A stretch of 35,523 nucleotides of DNA from an uncultured Paraprevotella sp. (GCA_944321565.1 CALULT010000033.1:1-35523); one strand, 5' to 3'; shown: positions 15,822-25,219, numbered from the stretch's first letter. The notes: a model not told the origin generated them from the letters alone. A program made the numbers and translations.

Positions 15822-17033
15822 CTATTGATAAACAGAACGGATAATGGCGCATGCCATCTCGTAGGCCATGACGGGAGGCACGGCATTTCCCACTTGGGTG
15901 AACCGTCTTGACATGGGGCCGGTGAACCGGTAGGTGTCTGGGAAGGTTTGAATCCGTGCACATTCCCGCACGGTCAGCGTACGTGGGATGAAGGGGTGCA
16001 AGTGCGACCTGCCTCCGCCGCCGGTTCCTCCTGCGATGACTGTTTTGGAAGGCAACAATGGGTCAAGCCTGTCCACACGCCCTAGTTTGTCCCGTTGTCC
16101 GAAGTTGAGTTTCATGTAGCGGTCTATGGATGCGGCTTTGTGGTTTCGTGGTGAATGGCTGTCTCCGTCCAAGATGGGAGCTACGAGCGCACTGCCCATC
16201 GAGATGTGATGCTCCACTGGGGCGGGGAAGTCTATGTGTCCGATGCGGCTGCCCATAATGATGGTTCTCATCCGCTTTTGTGGGACACCGAAGTCAGCTG
16301 CGTCCACGATGTGTGGCGGGGTGACGTCATAGCCTGCATGTTCCAGAATCTGACACGCACGGCGGGCTTGGATGCCGCCGTCGATGTTCAGCAGTCCGTC
16401 CACGTTTTCTATCAAGAACGCTTCGGGCATGAAATGGGTGATGGCGGCGATGTAGCAAAACAGCAAGTTGCCGTATTGTTCATGGTCGAAACCTGTGCGT
16501 TTGAAGTTCTCGCCGTTTTTGGAAAAGCGTTGGTTCGCAGCGATGCTGAAAGACTGGCATGGAGGACCGCCATGGAATACGCCTGGAAAGTTCCGTGGGA
16601 TGCCCTCTGCTTCCAGCCGTGCGATGATTTCTTCCGGATGGTTCATGTCGCCGTGATCCGCAGGAGGCCCGATGACCAAGTGTGCCCCGTTCTCGCGCAA
16701 CGTCTCGCAAAAGATGGGATTGATTTCCACATCGGCAAGGTTTTCAAACCCGGCTTGTCCGAAGCCAAGGTCTAATCCGCCGGCTCCGGAGAAAAAACTT
16801 ACGCAGGGAATCCCTTCCGCTAATGCAGGGCGTTCAGTCAAGGGGATGAACGGCGGGCACGGGTAGCGTTCGGGAGAGGCTTCGTCGGAATAGACAAGCC
16901 AATCGTATGTCAACCCCCTTGCATGCAATTCTTCTTCCAGGTCAAGCCCTCTGTTGATGCAACGTTGGATAAGTTCGTATTGTTCTCTATAAGCCATTTC
17001 GTCAGTTGATAATTGTTCTTTTGGCCAGCTCAT
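15822..17033 (-). CDS. DNA cytosine-5 methyltransferase, type II
   Basis: 403-aa C5-cytosine methyltransferase that protects host DNA from the neighbouring HNH endonuclease. Motifs in order: I FSGAGGLDLGFGQAGF (residue about 80), IV with the catalytic cysteine GGPPCQSFSIAANQR, VI FLIENVDGLL, VIII VPQKRMRTIIMG, IX TLTVRECARIQTFPD and X QVGNAVPPVMAYEMA. The region between VIII and IX is the target recognition domain and gives no readable specificity. An 80-residue N-terminal extension before motif I is unusual and might carry a regulatory or interaction function. The ATG at 17,033 lies inside the end of the endonuclease gene (32-base overlap), so both are translated from one transcript. Confidence 0.95.
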   Translation of the reverse strand: MSWPKEQLSTDEMAYREQYELIQRCINRGLDLEEELHARGLTYDWLVYSDEASPERYPCPPFIPLTERPALAEGIPCVSFFSGAGGLDLGFGQAGFENLADVEINPIFCETLRENGAHLVIGPPADHGDMNHPEEIIARLEAEGIPRNFPGVFHGGPPCQSFSIAANQRFSKNGENFKRTGFDHEQYGNLLFCYIAAITHFMPEAFLIENVDGLLNIDGGIQARRACQILEHAGYDVTPPHIVDAADFGVPQKRMRTIIMGSRIGHIDFPAPVEHHISMGSALVAPILDGDSHSPRNHKAASIDRYMKLNFGQRDKLGRVDRLDPLLPSKTVIAGGTGGGGRSHLHPFIPRTLTVRECARIQTFPDTYRFTGPMSRRFTQVGNAVPPVMAYEMACAIIRSVYQ

Positions 17034-18159
17034 ATACGTCGGTGGCCATCTTTTTCGAAGAGAAGTCGGGCAAATCCCATTCGTTCAGCTTATTCTTATA
17101 GAAGATATGGATGCTGCGGTGGCAGGTGGGGCAAAGCGGGCGCAGGTCGTCCAATGTGGTTGTGGTGCCATTCACATTGAGGGTGGCCGAGAGCGGGAGG
17201 ATGTGGTGAAGTTCCAAAATGTTGTGGCTGTCCAGCCAAGGATATTTGTCACGGGGATGCAGGTGGCAGGCATCGCAGGCTGCATCTTGGTGAAGGCGGA
17301 AAAAACGTTCGCGGAGGAGCGGGCTGCGTTCAATTTTGCTGTGGGAGGCAAAGGCTCTTTTCCCTTCCCGCACGGCAAACTCCGAAACATTTCGTTCGGA
17401 AAGTTCGATTTCGAAATTTTCGAGCGAAGGATATGCTTTCAGGGAAGTCAACAGAAAGAATTCTTTGCCGGGGTCTGGATCCCGTGTGGGAGATGCGTAT
17501 GGTGTTGTGGCGCTTAATATGGCATCGAAGTTTTCTGTGTCCAAATAGAGGTGGCGGTCGAACCAACGGATATACGAAGCCTGGCCCATGAACACGAGCA
17601 TCTCCCTGACTTGCCTCTGCTCGTCTCCTAATGGCAGGCGTGGCGTGGGCATGAGGGACTTGTAATAGGAAATGCTTTCTGTGCCGGTGCAGTCATTGCC
17701 AATGACGAAACGGAACACGTCGTCTAATGTGACGGGGCGGCCTTGACGGGCTATCATGAATTTCAAGATGGCCACGAACGGGTAGGCGGGAGTGAGGCCG
17801 GCATCGTAGTCGTTAAAGGCAGGGTATGGCAACCTGAAATGGGAAAACACGAAGTTGAGGTACTCGTCCGGGGTGAAAGGTGCATTGCTTGTCAGTCTGC
17901 GGCATACGTCTGTGACAATCAGTTTCCCGTCTATTTCCGTGGCTAACATGGCGCATTGGAACACACGGGCGTAGTTTCGCCACACTTTGTAATGTGCCGG
18001 GGCGAAAGGTAATTCCGTATAGGTTTCCAACGGCCTGCGCAGGAGGTCTTCCCTTGTGCGTAACGAAATGCCGTCAATGCCACACAGGACATTTGCCATC
18101 CGGCAGATGTTTTCGAATTGAAAATAAGGCAACCTTCCTTGATCCCAACGCCAACGCAT
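17002..18159 (-). CDS. HNH restriction endonuclease, type II
   Basis: 385 aa. The C-terminal 100 residues form an HNH nuclease: ACDACHLHP (first cysteine pair), then LELHHILPLS with the catalytic histidine pair, LDDLRPLCPTCHRSIH (second cysteine pair and last H). The first 270 residues are not recognised and probably give sequence recognition. The gene precedes and overlaps the C5 methyltransferase. Unusually for type II systems without a controller gene, the endonuclease is upstream, so protection depends on translation timing or overlap coupling. The promoter element TAACTTTG on the minus strand (18,199-18,206) is about 40 bases upstream. No C-protein gene is present. Confidence 0.9.
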   Translation of the reverse strand: MRWRWDQGRLPYFQFENICRMANVLCGIDGISLRTREDLLRRPLETYTELPFAPAHYKVWRNYARVFQCAMLATEIDGKLIVTDVCRRLTSNAPFTPDEYLNFVFSHFRLPYPAFNDYDAGLTPAYPFVAILKFMIARQGRPVTLDDVFRFVIGNDCTGTESISYYKSLMPTPRLPLGDEQRQVREMLVFMGQASYIRWFDRHLYLDTENFDAILSATTPYASPTRDPDPGKEFFLLTSLKAYPSLENFEIELSERNVSEFAVREGKRAFASHSKIERSPLLRERFFRLHQDAACDACHLHPRDKYPWLDSHNILELHHILPLSATLNVNGTTTTLDDLRPLCPTCHRSIHIFYKNKLNEWDLPDFSSKKMATDVYELAKRTIIN

Positions 18160-18198
18160 AGCTTAAACCTCTATTTCTCGAGAAATCCGTTTTGTATG

Positions 18199-18206
18199 CA
18201 AAGTTA
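18199..18206 (-). promoter_or_regulatory. -7 promoter element of the type II R-M operon
   Basis: CAAAGTTA on the plus strand reads TAACTTTG on the minus strand, an exact match to TAnnTTTG, about 40 bases before the endonuclease ATG. Confidence 0.6.
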
Positions 18207-18258
18207 AGCATTTCGGGCGACATGTCCTGTTTACATTCCGGGAAAATCCGCAAAGGTC

Positions 18259-19075
18259 TTACAATTCCTTTTCAAGATAGGCGCGGATTTCTTCCGCTGT
18301 GGAATCTTGCGCGATGATGCGTCCGTCTTTGTCGATGAGGAATATGGCACCGGCTCCTGCCGCACCATAGCTTTTCCACACACCATGTGCATCGTCTAGT
18401 TCATAAAGTTGTGTCCACGGATATTTCCTCTAGGGCGAGGGCTTCCGGACTGTATGCGCGTCCGTCGTCAAGCATGGCTTGGATTTCTTCGGCCAATTGC
18501 TTTTTTTGATCTTCATCGTCAGTTTTCTCTTGCTTTTCTCTCAGGGTCTCGAATGTTTCCGAGAAGTAGTTTCCAGCATGGTGAAGTGAGTCCTGTTTTC
18601 GGCGGATGTCTTTAAACAGGTTGTCAATCCAGTGCGCACGGGCATACAGGCTGTCGTTTTGCGGACTGCCGCAGATGATGTTTTCCTCGGCATAATCGTT
18701 TGGATAGAGCGTGGCATGCAGCGTGTCGCCCTCGTTGATGAAGAGAATGCCTCGGAAAGCGGACTTATAATATTCTTCGGCAAAAGCCAGTATGTACATC
18801 CGTTCCACGGTGTCGGTTACTGTGTAGGAGAATTTTCCATTGCGGATGGGGATTTCTGTTGGTTTGGTAAGCCATACGTTTTCATCGTCTTTACACAGCA
18901 ACAGCTTCTTGCTTTGCGGGCGGTCAATGACTTGCCCTTCTAGGTGGGTGGTGAAAGTCCGGGGCGTTTGCGCCCCGGCTGGTTGCCCGCTTGCCAAGAA
19001 GAGCAAGCCGAAAAGGCTGCCTGCGGAAAGATGGACAGGCCTGTTCATCGCTTGTCTGATAAATGAAGGCTTCAT
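18259..19075 (-). pseudogene. DUF4369/thioredoxin-like protein with deleted active site
   Basis: The first open part (224 aa from ATG 19,075 to the stop at 18,401) has a signal peptide (HLSAGSLFGLLFLASGQPAGA) and a DUF4369-type domain (RGILFINEGDTLHATLYPND). These normally precede an AhpC/TlpA-like thioredoxin domain. The open frame ends at SVDTTL. In the next frame, right across that point, the sequence reads WTQLYELDDAHGVWKSYGA and GAIFLIDKDGRIIAQDSTAE and stops at 18,259-18,261. This is the last quarter of a thioredoxin-like domain. The segment with the WCxxC site is missing, so a deletion of several hundred bases plus a frame change has inactivated the gene. It overlaps the MG2 gene by ATGA, indicating translational coupling. 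Confidence 0.72.
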
Positions 19076-21804
19076 TTCGACAGGTTCTCGCTTTTCCACA
19101 CCACGGGTTGCCCTTCCGTCGTGATGCCTTCGGCTTCCACGGAAAGAGTGGTGGGCTTGCTGTTGTTATAAAGGCGCACGGTGGCTTCGCCATTGTTGTC
19201 GAACGGGACATTCGGCATCCAGAGCAGGGTGCGGCGATGGTCTTTCACTTCCGGCAACGGCTTTTGGCTGTAGTCGGGACTGTAGAAATCTGTGCACACG
19301 GCATAGCCGCGCATCACATAACGGCGGTCGCGGTAGGTGTGCCGTTCGCCTTCGCCCGGCAACAGGCGGTAGTTGATGATTACTTCTGGCTGGTCGCTGC
19401 CTTCGTATTTCCAACTGCCCTGTTCGCGGGGCACGTAGTCGGTATAAATATAGAGTTTGTCCAGGTTGCGCAAGTAATGGTATTTCCTGCGTGTGAACTC
19501 TGTCATTTGGTCGATGGCTCCCCTGATGCCTTGTTCTCCCTCCTTCAGGTTGAGCGACTTGCCGTCATAGCGTTCCTGCAGGAAATAGTGGCGGCTTTCG
19601 CCCATGTCGCCGAGGTAGGCCACGGCCACTTGGCGGGAGAAGGTGCGCCAGTCATACATGCCACAGTTCAGCCCGTAGTCCGCTGCGAGGTTGAAGGCAT
19701 CGTAGGCATCCACTACGAGAGTGGGTTTGTTGGGGTCCACTTTGCGCAGTCCGCCGCGTTTGCTTTGCACTACGAGGGTGGACAGCTGTCGGTCGGTGAA
19801 CGAAGCCGTTTCCGGCATTTCGCCTGCGAAACCACCTTCGAAGACGGCATCCTGGTAGTAGCTGTAAGGCTTGGGGAAGACGGGATAGAACGGGTTCAGC
19901 TTGACATAGAAGTCCGGATATTCCGTTTCGTCCATGAAACCTTTTGTTTGCCGGCGTTCCTGGTATCTTGCGCTTTTCGTGGTGTCGGCCGCGCTCAGGA
20001 AGAGCACATAGTTTTCCTTCACCACGGGCGACATCATGTGGAACTTTCCGCCCACTGTGGTCTGTTCGGCTTCCACGATGTCCGTGCCTTGCACGAACGA
20101 GGCACTGACAAGCACTTCTTTTTTCATTTTGCCGATTTCCGTGCCGTAGAGCCTTTGCAGGTTCAGCTCGGGACTGACGGCCGTGGTGTAGAGGGTCATT
20201 TCCCGGCCTTCGCCGCTCACGTAGATGGATTCTCCATAGTCGCCTTCCGGCAACAGGGAGTAGGTGCGGTGTACGCTACCTTCCAATGTTTGCAACCGTT
20301 CGGGGAGGGTGATGGAAGTCTTTTCCTCTGAAACGCCAGCCATCATCTGCCAGTCATATCGGCGCCAGCCTTGCACCATCATCAACAGGTCGAGTGCTTG
20401 GCGGTGGGTGCTGTCGTCTGTTTCAAAATAGTAATCCGGGTCTTCCACGAAACCTTTCAGTTCGCTGGCCAGCAGCATTTCGGTGAGCATGGTGCCGCTG
20501 TCGTAGGTTGGTTCGTCGGTGGCATGGTCGCGCACGGCGAGCGAGAGATTCACACCTTGTGCGGGCGATGTGAGTTTGAGCCTCAGCTCCACAGCCTCGA
20601 ATGGTTCATATTGGTCCTTGATGCCTTCCACGGTGATTTGAGGCAGATAGTCCTCATGCCGGTTTACAAAGACGAGCCGGTCGGCATAGATGCGTCCTTG
20701 TCCATCAAAGAGCGTGATTTGGTTCACGCCAGTGGGTAAGGAGTCCAACGGAATCGTCATTTCGGCCCGGCCTTGTGCATCGGGAGCAAGCTGGTGGAAA
20801 GTTTTGACTATGCCTTCATGTTGGACTTGCAAGCCTAGTGGCAGGCCGTTCGGTTGTGTGCCGGCAATGCGGGCTTGCAATGTTCCGTCTGCCTGCGTCA
20901 CTTGCAGGGCGTAGCCTTCTTCTTCTGTTTCGGGCAACTCGATTTCATATTCTTCTCCTTCATAGTTGAACACGGCTTGGTATTTTTCACCTGCTACGGC
21001 CGGTAGGGTGAACACGCCCCGTCCGCGGTGGAGGGCTTTCGTGCGGGCTATTTCTTTTCCGTTGCTGTCTTGTATGGACAGTTCGGCTTCCAAGTGTTGT
21101 CCGTCTTCATCGTTCAGTTCGAAGGCTATGCGGTTGGACACTCCGGCCACTAGGTGCCCGCCTTCGGGATAGAATTTCAAGTCCAGTTCGGGCTTTCCTT
21201 TGCGGCTTTTGTAGTATCGCCGCATGGGGCGAAGGGTCATGTCCTTGGGGTAGTGCCCGGCTTCTTCCGGTTTGTCAAACACGGGAAACACGCGGGAGTA
21301 GAGTTTGTCATAGTCGCGGAAAAAGTCGCTGGCCATCTGTTCGTTGTAGAACATGTCTTCCGTGTATTCGGAATGCGGGTGTTCGCATTGGCCGAAGTTG
21401 AGCATCCAGCGTGTGTAGGCCCGCAGCTCGTAGTATCCGGCATAGAGAGAGTCGGTGAGCACGAAAGCCCCGTGTGCCGTGCCGTCGGGCATCTCCAATT
21501 GTTGGCGTTCCACGAGGTAGCCGTCCGGTGTGAGCAGTTCCACGTAGAGAATCTTGCTCAGGTCGGTGAGTGTGCCTCGTCCGGTGCGGGTGACATAACC
21601 TTTATACCATATTGTGTCGCCCACGAAATAACAGGTGTTGTCGATGTGCAGATAAACCTTTTCTTGAGGCAGGACGTTGCCAAAACGTTCCACGCGGCGG
21701 GCAAGTGAGTCAATGCCCGGCGTGTTGTCGGAAGGAGTCGTCTGGGCCGTGGCCGTCCCGCACAAGGCAGCCGTCAGCAGGGGTAAGAATAGCCAGCGTT
21801 TCAT
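19072..21804 (-). CDS. exported MG2 (alpha-2-macroglobulin-like) domain protein
   Basis: 910 aa with a signal peptide (MKRWLFLPLLTAALCGTATA). Residues 35-150 are an MG2-type domain: EKVYLHIDNTCYFVGDTIWY, ILYVELLTPDGYLVERQQLE, GAFVLTDSLYAGYYELRAYT. Similar beta-sandwich modules follow (LDLKFYPEGGHLVAGVSNRI near 215). The C-terminal segment ends with the common Bacteroidota closing motif NNNGEATVRLYNNS-like DNNGEATVRLYNNSKPTTLS. There is no thioester (CxEQ) motif, so it is not a protease-trapping macroglobulin. It is probably periplasmic or outer-membrane associated. The downstream thioredoxin-like gene is translationally coupled but broken. No clear promoter was found in the 100 bases upstream. 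Confidence 0.85.
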   Translation of the reverse strand: MKRWLFLPLLTAALCGTATAQTTPSDNTPGIDSLARRVERFGNVLPQEKVYLHIDNTCYFVGDTIWYKGYVTRTGRGTLTDLSKILYVELLTPDGYLVERQQLEMPDGTAHGAFVLTDSLYAGYYELRAYTRWMLNFGQCEHPHSEYTEDMFYNEQMASDFFRDYDKLYSRVFPVFDKPEEAGHYPKDMTLRPMRRYYKSRKGKPELDLKFYPEGGHLVAGVSNRIAFELNDEDGQHLEAELSIQDSNGKEIARTKALHRGRGVFTLPAVAGEKYQAVFNYEGEEYEIELPETEEEGYALQVTQADGTLQARIAGTQPNGLPLGLQVQHEGIVKTFHQLAPDAQGRAEMTIPLDSLPTGVNQITLFDGQGRIYADRLVFVNRHEDYLPQITVEGIKDQYEPFEAVELRLKLTSPAQGVNLSLAVRDHATDEPTYDSGTMLTEMLLASELKGFVEDPDYYFETDDSTHRQALDLLMMVQGWRRYDWQMMAGVSEEKTSITLPERLQTLEGSVHRTYSLLPEGDYGESIYVSGEGREMTLYTTAVSPELNLQRLYGTEIGKMKKEVLVSASFVQGTDIVEAEQTTVGGKFHMMSPVVKENYVLFLSAADTTKSARYQERRQTKGFMDETEYPDFYVKLNPFYPVFPKPYSYYQDAVFEGGFAGEMPETASFTDRQLSTLVVQSKRGGLRKVDPNKPTLVVDAYDAFNLAADYGLNCGMYDWRTFSRQVAVAYLGDMGESRHYFLQERYDGKSLNLKEGEQGIRGAIDQMTEFTRRKYHYLRNLDKLYIYTDYVPREQGSWKYEGSDQPEVIINYRLLPGEGERHTYRDRRYVMRGYAVCTDFYSPDYSQKPLPEVKDHRRTLLWMPNVPFDNNGEATVRLYNNSKPTTLSVEAEGITTEGQPVVWKSENLSK

Positions 21805-21912
21805 AAATCTTCGTATTGTGTATTTTTTACCCCATAAAATAACACAAACTTTTGGAAATGGCCAAACGCTTATGAGGTTTTTTTAAGGAAGGACAAAAAT
21901 GAGCGGCCAACC

Positions 21913-22833
21913 TCACGATGGGGGAAAGCTGATTGTCCGTAAATGGTTGCTCAGATGTTCAGCATCTTTTTTTTCCCGTTCCAAGTCGTTGGCGTCCAGC
22001 GATGGGGTCGGGACGGTGCAAGTTTTGATATAGTCGCCCGGTTGGCAAGTGTAACGGTAATATGGCATCAGTGCTTCCGGAATTTGTGTTTTGGGGATGA
22101 TTTCCCCTTTGAGCGTGAGGAAGTCGTCCATGGACGTGCTGTCGGATTGCTTGATGAAAAGAATCCTGCGCGCGATGGGGTTGCGGTTGTAGTCTAGGCA
22201 GAGGTAAAGGCCCTTCAGCATTTGCGGGAAGTCGTACATGGGCAGCTGCAGGTAGATGGTGAACAGGGCGAGTTCCGGCGTTTCCCGTTCGTTGAACATG
22301 ATGTAGGCGCTGGTGTGGTTGTTGAAAAGGCCGATACCCGTATGGGTGGTGCCGTATGCGCTCATGTGGACAACCCGCACATATTCATAGTTTTCTGAGA
22401 CCGTGATGAGGTAAGGCTCGATTTTCAGCGCGTCGGCGGCAGACGAAAGGCTATAGCTGAGGTAGATGCCGCTGTAGTTGCAGGCTTCCTGGGCGGATGC
22501 CTGCGCGTCCCTGACCAGCATTTCCAGGAATAGGTTTTTCCGTTTTTCCGTGTTTGGTGTAGGCTCCATTTCAAACAAGCGGGTTTTCACGTCTTGCAAG
22601 CTGCCCATCAAGCGCTTTTTGGAAACGTTGTTCACTTGTGAGAGGGCATAGTCCAAGGCTTCTTCTTCCGCCACGCCTTTTTTCACTTCGCCCATGTAAG
22701 CCGGCAACACGCAGGAGTAGAGGGCCGACAGTACGCTGGCAGCCATTTGTGTGTGGTCGGCGATGTCTTTCATCTTCACGCCGTTGTTGCGCAAGTATTC
22801 TATGCGCTTGTAAATTTCCGACAAATCGTCCAT
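21913..22833 (-). CDS. uncharacterised protein with possible N-terminal HTH, divergent to the phosphonate operon
   Basis: 306 aa from ATG 22,833 (an in-frame TTG lies 6 bases upstream). Residues 1-45 (IYKRIEYLRNNGVKMKDIAD, then HTQMAASVLSALY) look like a helix-turn-helix. The middle contains a KRLMGSLQDVKTRL segment, and the rest is a mixed alpha/beta domain with several aromatic motifs (GIYLSYSLSSAADALKIEPY, NNHTSAYIMFNE, GLYLCLDYNRNPIARR). No signal peptide or membrane helix. I do not recognise the family. It is transcribed away from the DUF5690-phnX-phnW operon across a 190-bp promoter region, so a ligand-responsive regulator of that operon is a reasonable but unproven guess. Confidence 0.75.
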   Translation of the reverse strand: MDDLSEIYKRIEYLRNNGVKMKDIADHTQMAASVLSALYSCVLPAYMGEVKKGVAEEEALDYALSQVNNVSKKRLMGSLQDVKTRLFEMEPTPNTEKRKNLFLEMLVRDAQASAQEACNYSGIYLSYSLSSAADALKIEPYLITVSENYEYVRVVHMSAYGTTHTGIGLFNNHTSAYIMFNERETPELALFTIYLQLPMYDFPQMLKGLYLCLDYNRNPIARRILFIKQSDSTSMDDFLTLKGEIIPKTQIPEALMPYYRYTCQPGDYIKTCTVPTPSLDANDLEREKKDAEHLSNHLRTISFPPS

Positions 22834-22861
22834 ACTCAACCTGTTGATGTATTACTGGATG

Positions 22862-22869
22862 CAAAATTA
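22862..22869 (-). promoter_or_regulatory. -7 promoter element of the divergent HTH-like gene
   Basis: CAAAATTA on the plus strand reads TAATTTTG on the minus strand, an exact TAnnTTTG match 28 bases before the ATG at 22,833. Confidence 0.55.
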
Positions 22870-22986
22870 CTACAATCATGTTATATTCCCGTTGCATGAA
22901 TGTGACATTAATGTTACGTCATTGCAGGGGCGAAAAACGACGCTTATTAATCATGGATATTCATTTTTTCGCTCCGCACCGCCTGT

Positions 22987-22994
22987 TAACTTTG
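22987..22994 (+). promoter_or_regulatory. -7 promoter element of the phosphonate operon
   Basis: TAACTTTG, an exact TAnnTTTG match, 28 bases before the transporter ATG. No clear -33 TTG is visible, which is compatible with activator-dependent expression. Confidence 0.6.
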
Positions 22995-23022
22995 CCGTCG
23001 GAAACGAGAAAAAACGGAATAA

Positions 23023-24390
23023 ATGAAAAATGTATTGACTGTGGCAAATCGTAACAAAGCCTTGTCGGACGCATTGTTCGTCTTGTGGGCCGGTGGCGCG
23101 GCGCTATTGTCCTATTCTTTGGTGTATGCCCTGCGCAAGCCTTTCACGGCGGCTTCTTTCGACGGGCTTGATTTTTTCGGGATGGATTATAAGACAGCCA
23201 CCAGCATCGTGCAGATAGCCGGCTATTTCTTGTCTAAGTTGATTGGCATCAAGGTGATTTCCGAGATGCAAAAATCCAGTCGCCTTCCTTTTATAATAGG
23301 CTCTGTGGCCGTGGCCGAACTGTCTTTGGTGTTGTTCGGGTTGCTCCCACGTCCTTTCAATGTCTTTGCCTTGTTTTTCAACGGCCTTTCGCTGGGTTGC
23401 ATGTGGGGCGTGATATTCAGTTTCCTTGAGGGTCGGCGGGTGACCGATTTGTTGGCCGCCCTGATGGGCCTGAGCATAGCCGCCAGTTCGGGCACGGCGA
23501 AGTCATTGGGACTTTTTGTGATGGACGGCTTGCATGTCAGTGAATTCTGGATGCCTGCCCTTATAGGGGCTTTTGCCTTCCCGTTGCTTTCGTTGTTGGG
23601 GTGGGTGATGACCCGCTTGCCGCAGCCCACGCCGGAGGACGTGGCCGTGCGTTCGGAACGGGTGGCTTTGGACGGCAAGGCACGGCGTAAACTTTTCCGG
23701 GCTTTCATGCCCGTCCTGTTGATGCTTTTTTGTGCCAATCTGTTCATCACGGTGCTCCAAGATCTCAAGGAGGATTTCCTGGTGAAAATCATCGATGTAG
23801 AGGCGGCTGGCTTGTCTTCGTGGGCTTTTGCGCGTATTGATGCCGTGGTCACGCTGATTATCCTTGTCATTTTTGCTTTGTTGTCCATGGTGGGCAGCAA
23901 CATCCGTGTGCTTTGCCTGTTGTTGGGACTGGTCACCTGCGGGGCTGCCACGCTGAGTGCCATGGCGTTCAATTACGAGACGTGGCAACTGCCTGTCGCC
24001 ACTTGGCTGTTTTTGCAGAGTCTCTCGTTATATACAGTCTATTTGAGCTTCCAGACTATTTTCTTTGAGCGGTTCATTGCTTGCTTCCATATCCGCGGCA
24101 ATGTGGGCTTTTTCATCATCACGCTGGATTTCGTCGGTTATATGGGCACCGTTTTGGTGTTGGTTTGCAAAGAGTGCTTCGGGCGAGACATCGACTGGCT
24201 GGATTTTTATAATGGCATGTCTGGTTGCGTGGGGTTGGTGTGTGGCGTGGCCTTTGCCGCTTCCGCCTTTTATTTGGTGCGTCGTTACCGCAAGGAACGG
24301 AAAGGCAAAGGACGCCGCGCGGCACTGTTTGTTCCATTGGAGGAATACCTTTCAGGAACGGATGCTTGCGTGTGGGCGGCACAGAAGTAG
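23023..24390 (+). CDS. DUF5690-family MFS transporter, predicted phosphonate uptake
   Basis: 455-aa inner-membrane protein with about 12 predicted helices, e.g. ALFVLWAGGAALLSYSLVYA, ALFFNGLSLGCMWGVIFSFL, LFRAFMPVLLMLFCANLFIT and a C-terminal VGLVCGVAFAASAFYLVRRY. The motif YALRKPFTAASFDG early in helix 1 and GLSLGCMWGVIFSFLEGRR are typical of the DUF5690 subgroup of the major facilitator superfamily. It starts an operon with phnX (34 bases later) and phnW. The context suggests it imports 2-aminoethylphosphonate or a related compound; the substrate is inferred from context only. The ATG at 23,023 follows the -7 element. Confidence 0.85.
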   Translation: MKNVLTVANRNKALSDALFVLWAGGAALLSYSLVYALRKPFTAASFDGLDFFGMDYKTATSIVQIAGYFLSKLIGIKVISEMQKSSRLPFIIGSVAVAELSLVLFGLLPRPFNVFALFFNGLSLGCMWGVIFSFLEGRRVTDLLAALMGLSIAASSGTAKSLGLFVMDGLHVSEFWMPALIGAFAFPLLSLLGWVMTRLPQPTPEDVAVRSERVALDGKARRKLFRAFMPVLLMLFCANLFITVLQDLKEDFLVKIIDVEAAGLSSWAFARIDAVVTLIILVIFALLSMVGSNIRVLCLLLGLVTCGAATLSAMAFNYETWQLPVATWLFLQSLSLYTVYLSFQTIFFERFIACFHIRGNVGFFIITLDFVGYMGTVLVLVCKECFGRDIDWLDFYNGMSGCVGLVCGVAFAASAFYLVRRYRKERKGKGRRAALFVPLEEYLSGTDACVWAAQK

Positions 24391-24424
24391 TGAAGAACAA
24401 ATGAGCTTATATATATAATAAGGT

Positions 24425-25219
24425 ATGAAAAAGATTGAATGTGTTATTTTGGATTGGGCCGGCACGGCTGTTGATTACGGCTGTTTTGCCCCTGTGGCGG
24501 CTTTCGTGGAGAGTTTCAATGAAATCGGTGTTCCTGTGACGGCGGCCGAGACCCGGGCCTATATGGGGCTGACTAAAATAGAAGAAGTGCGCGCTTTGTT
24601 TGCCCTCGACCGCGTACGCCGTGCATTTCGTGAAAAGTTTGGCCGCGATTATGACGACCGCGATGTCGAAGCACGTTATGCGGCTTTCCAACGTGTGATT
24701 TGTGCCATGCTTGCAAATTACGCCGAACCGATTCCCGGCGTGGTGGAAACGATGGAAAGGCTCCGCGCACAGGGCATCAAGGTGGGTTCCACCACGGGTT
24801 ACACACGCGGTATGATGGACATTGTGATTCCGGCGGCGGAAAAGGCAGGCTACTGGGTGGATAATTGTGTGGCATCGGACGAAGTGCCGGCCGGACGCCC
24901 TTTCCCTTACATGATTTACCGCAACATGATTGATTTGGCCGTGCCGTCGGTGGATTGCGTGGTGAAGTGTGGCGACACGATGGCTGATATCAAGGAAGGT
25001 GTCAATGCCAAAGTGTGGACCGTGGGCGTGGTGACGGGGAGCAACGAATTGGCGTTGACCCGGGAGGAAGCCGAAGCGATGCCTGTGCGGGAACTGGATG
25101 CACACAAGCACGATGTGCGCCGTCGCATGTTGGCGGCCGGGGCACATTATGTGATTGACACGATGGCGGAGCTGCCGGAGGTCATCGGGCTGATTAACGA
25201 AAAGATGAAAGTGGAATAA
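24425..25219 (+). CDS. phnX: phosphonoacetaldehyde hydrolase (phosphonatase)
   Basis: 264-aa haloacid-dehalogenase-superfamily enzyme that splits the C-P bond of phosphonoacetaldehyde to acetaldehyde and phosphate. The nucleophile motif is ILDWAGTAVDYG (Asp12 region). The cap domain has the Schiff-base lysine in YMGLTKIEEVRAL. Then VGSTTGYTRGMMD, SDEVPAGRPFPYMIYRNM and the metal-binding VKCGDTMADIKEG follow, all characteristic of PhnX rather than of general HAD phosphatases. Length is normal for the family. It acts in the cytoplasm on the product of PhnW, encoded 38 bases downstream. Together they release phosphate from 2-aminoethylphosphonate. Confidence 0.95.
   Translation: MKKIECVILDWAGTAVDYGCFAPVAAFVESFNEIGVPVTAAETRAYMGLTKIEEVRALFALDRVRRAFREKFGRDYDDRDVEARYAAFQRVICAMLANYAEPIPGVVETMERLRAQGIKVGSTTGYTRGMMDIVIPAAEKAGYWVDNCVASDEVPAGRPFPYMIYRNMIDLAVPSVDCVVKCGDTMADIKEGVNAKVWTVGVVTGSNELALTREEAEAMPVRELDAHKHDVRRRMLAAGAHYVIDTMAELPEVIGLINEKMKVE

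Noticed and set aside
19063-20331. Long open frame (422 codons) on the plus strand opposite the MG2 gene
   Set aside because: It is antisense to a well-supported exported protein and its composition (many H, V, F, G) is that of a reversed coding strand.
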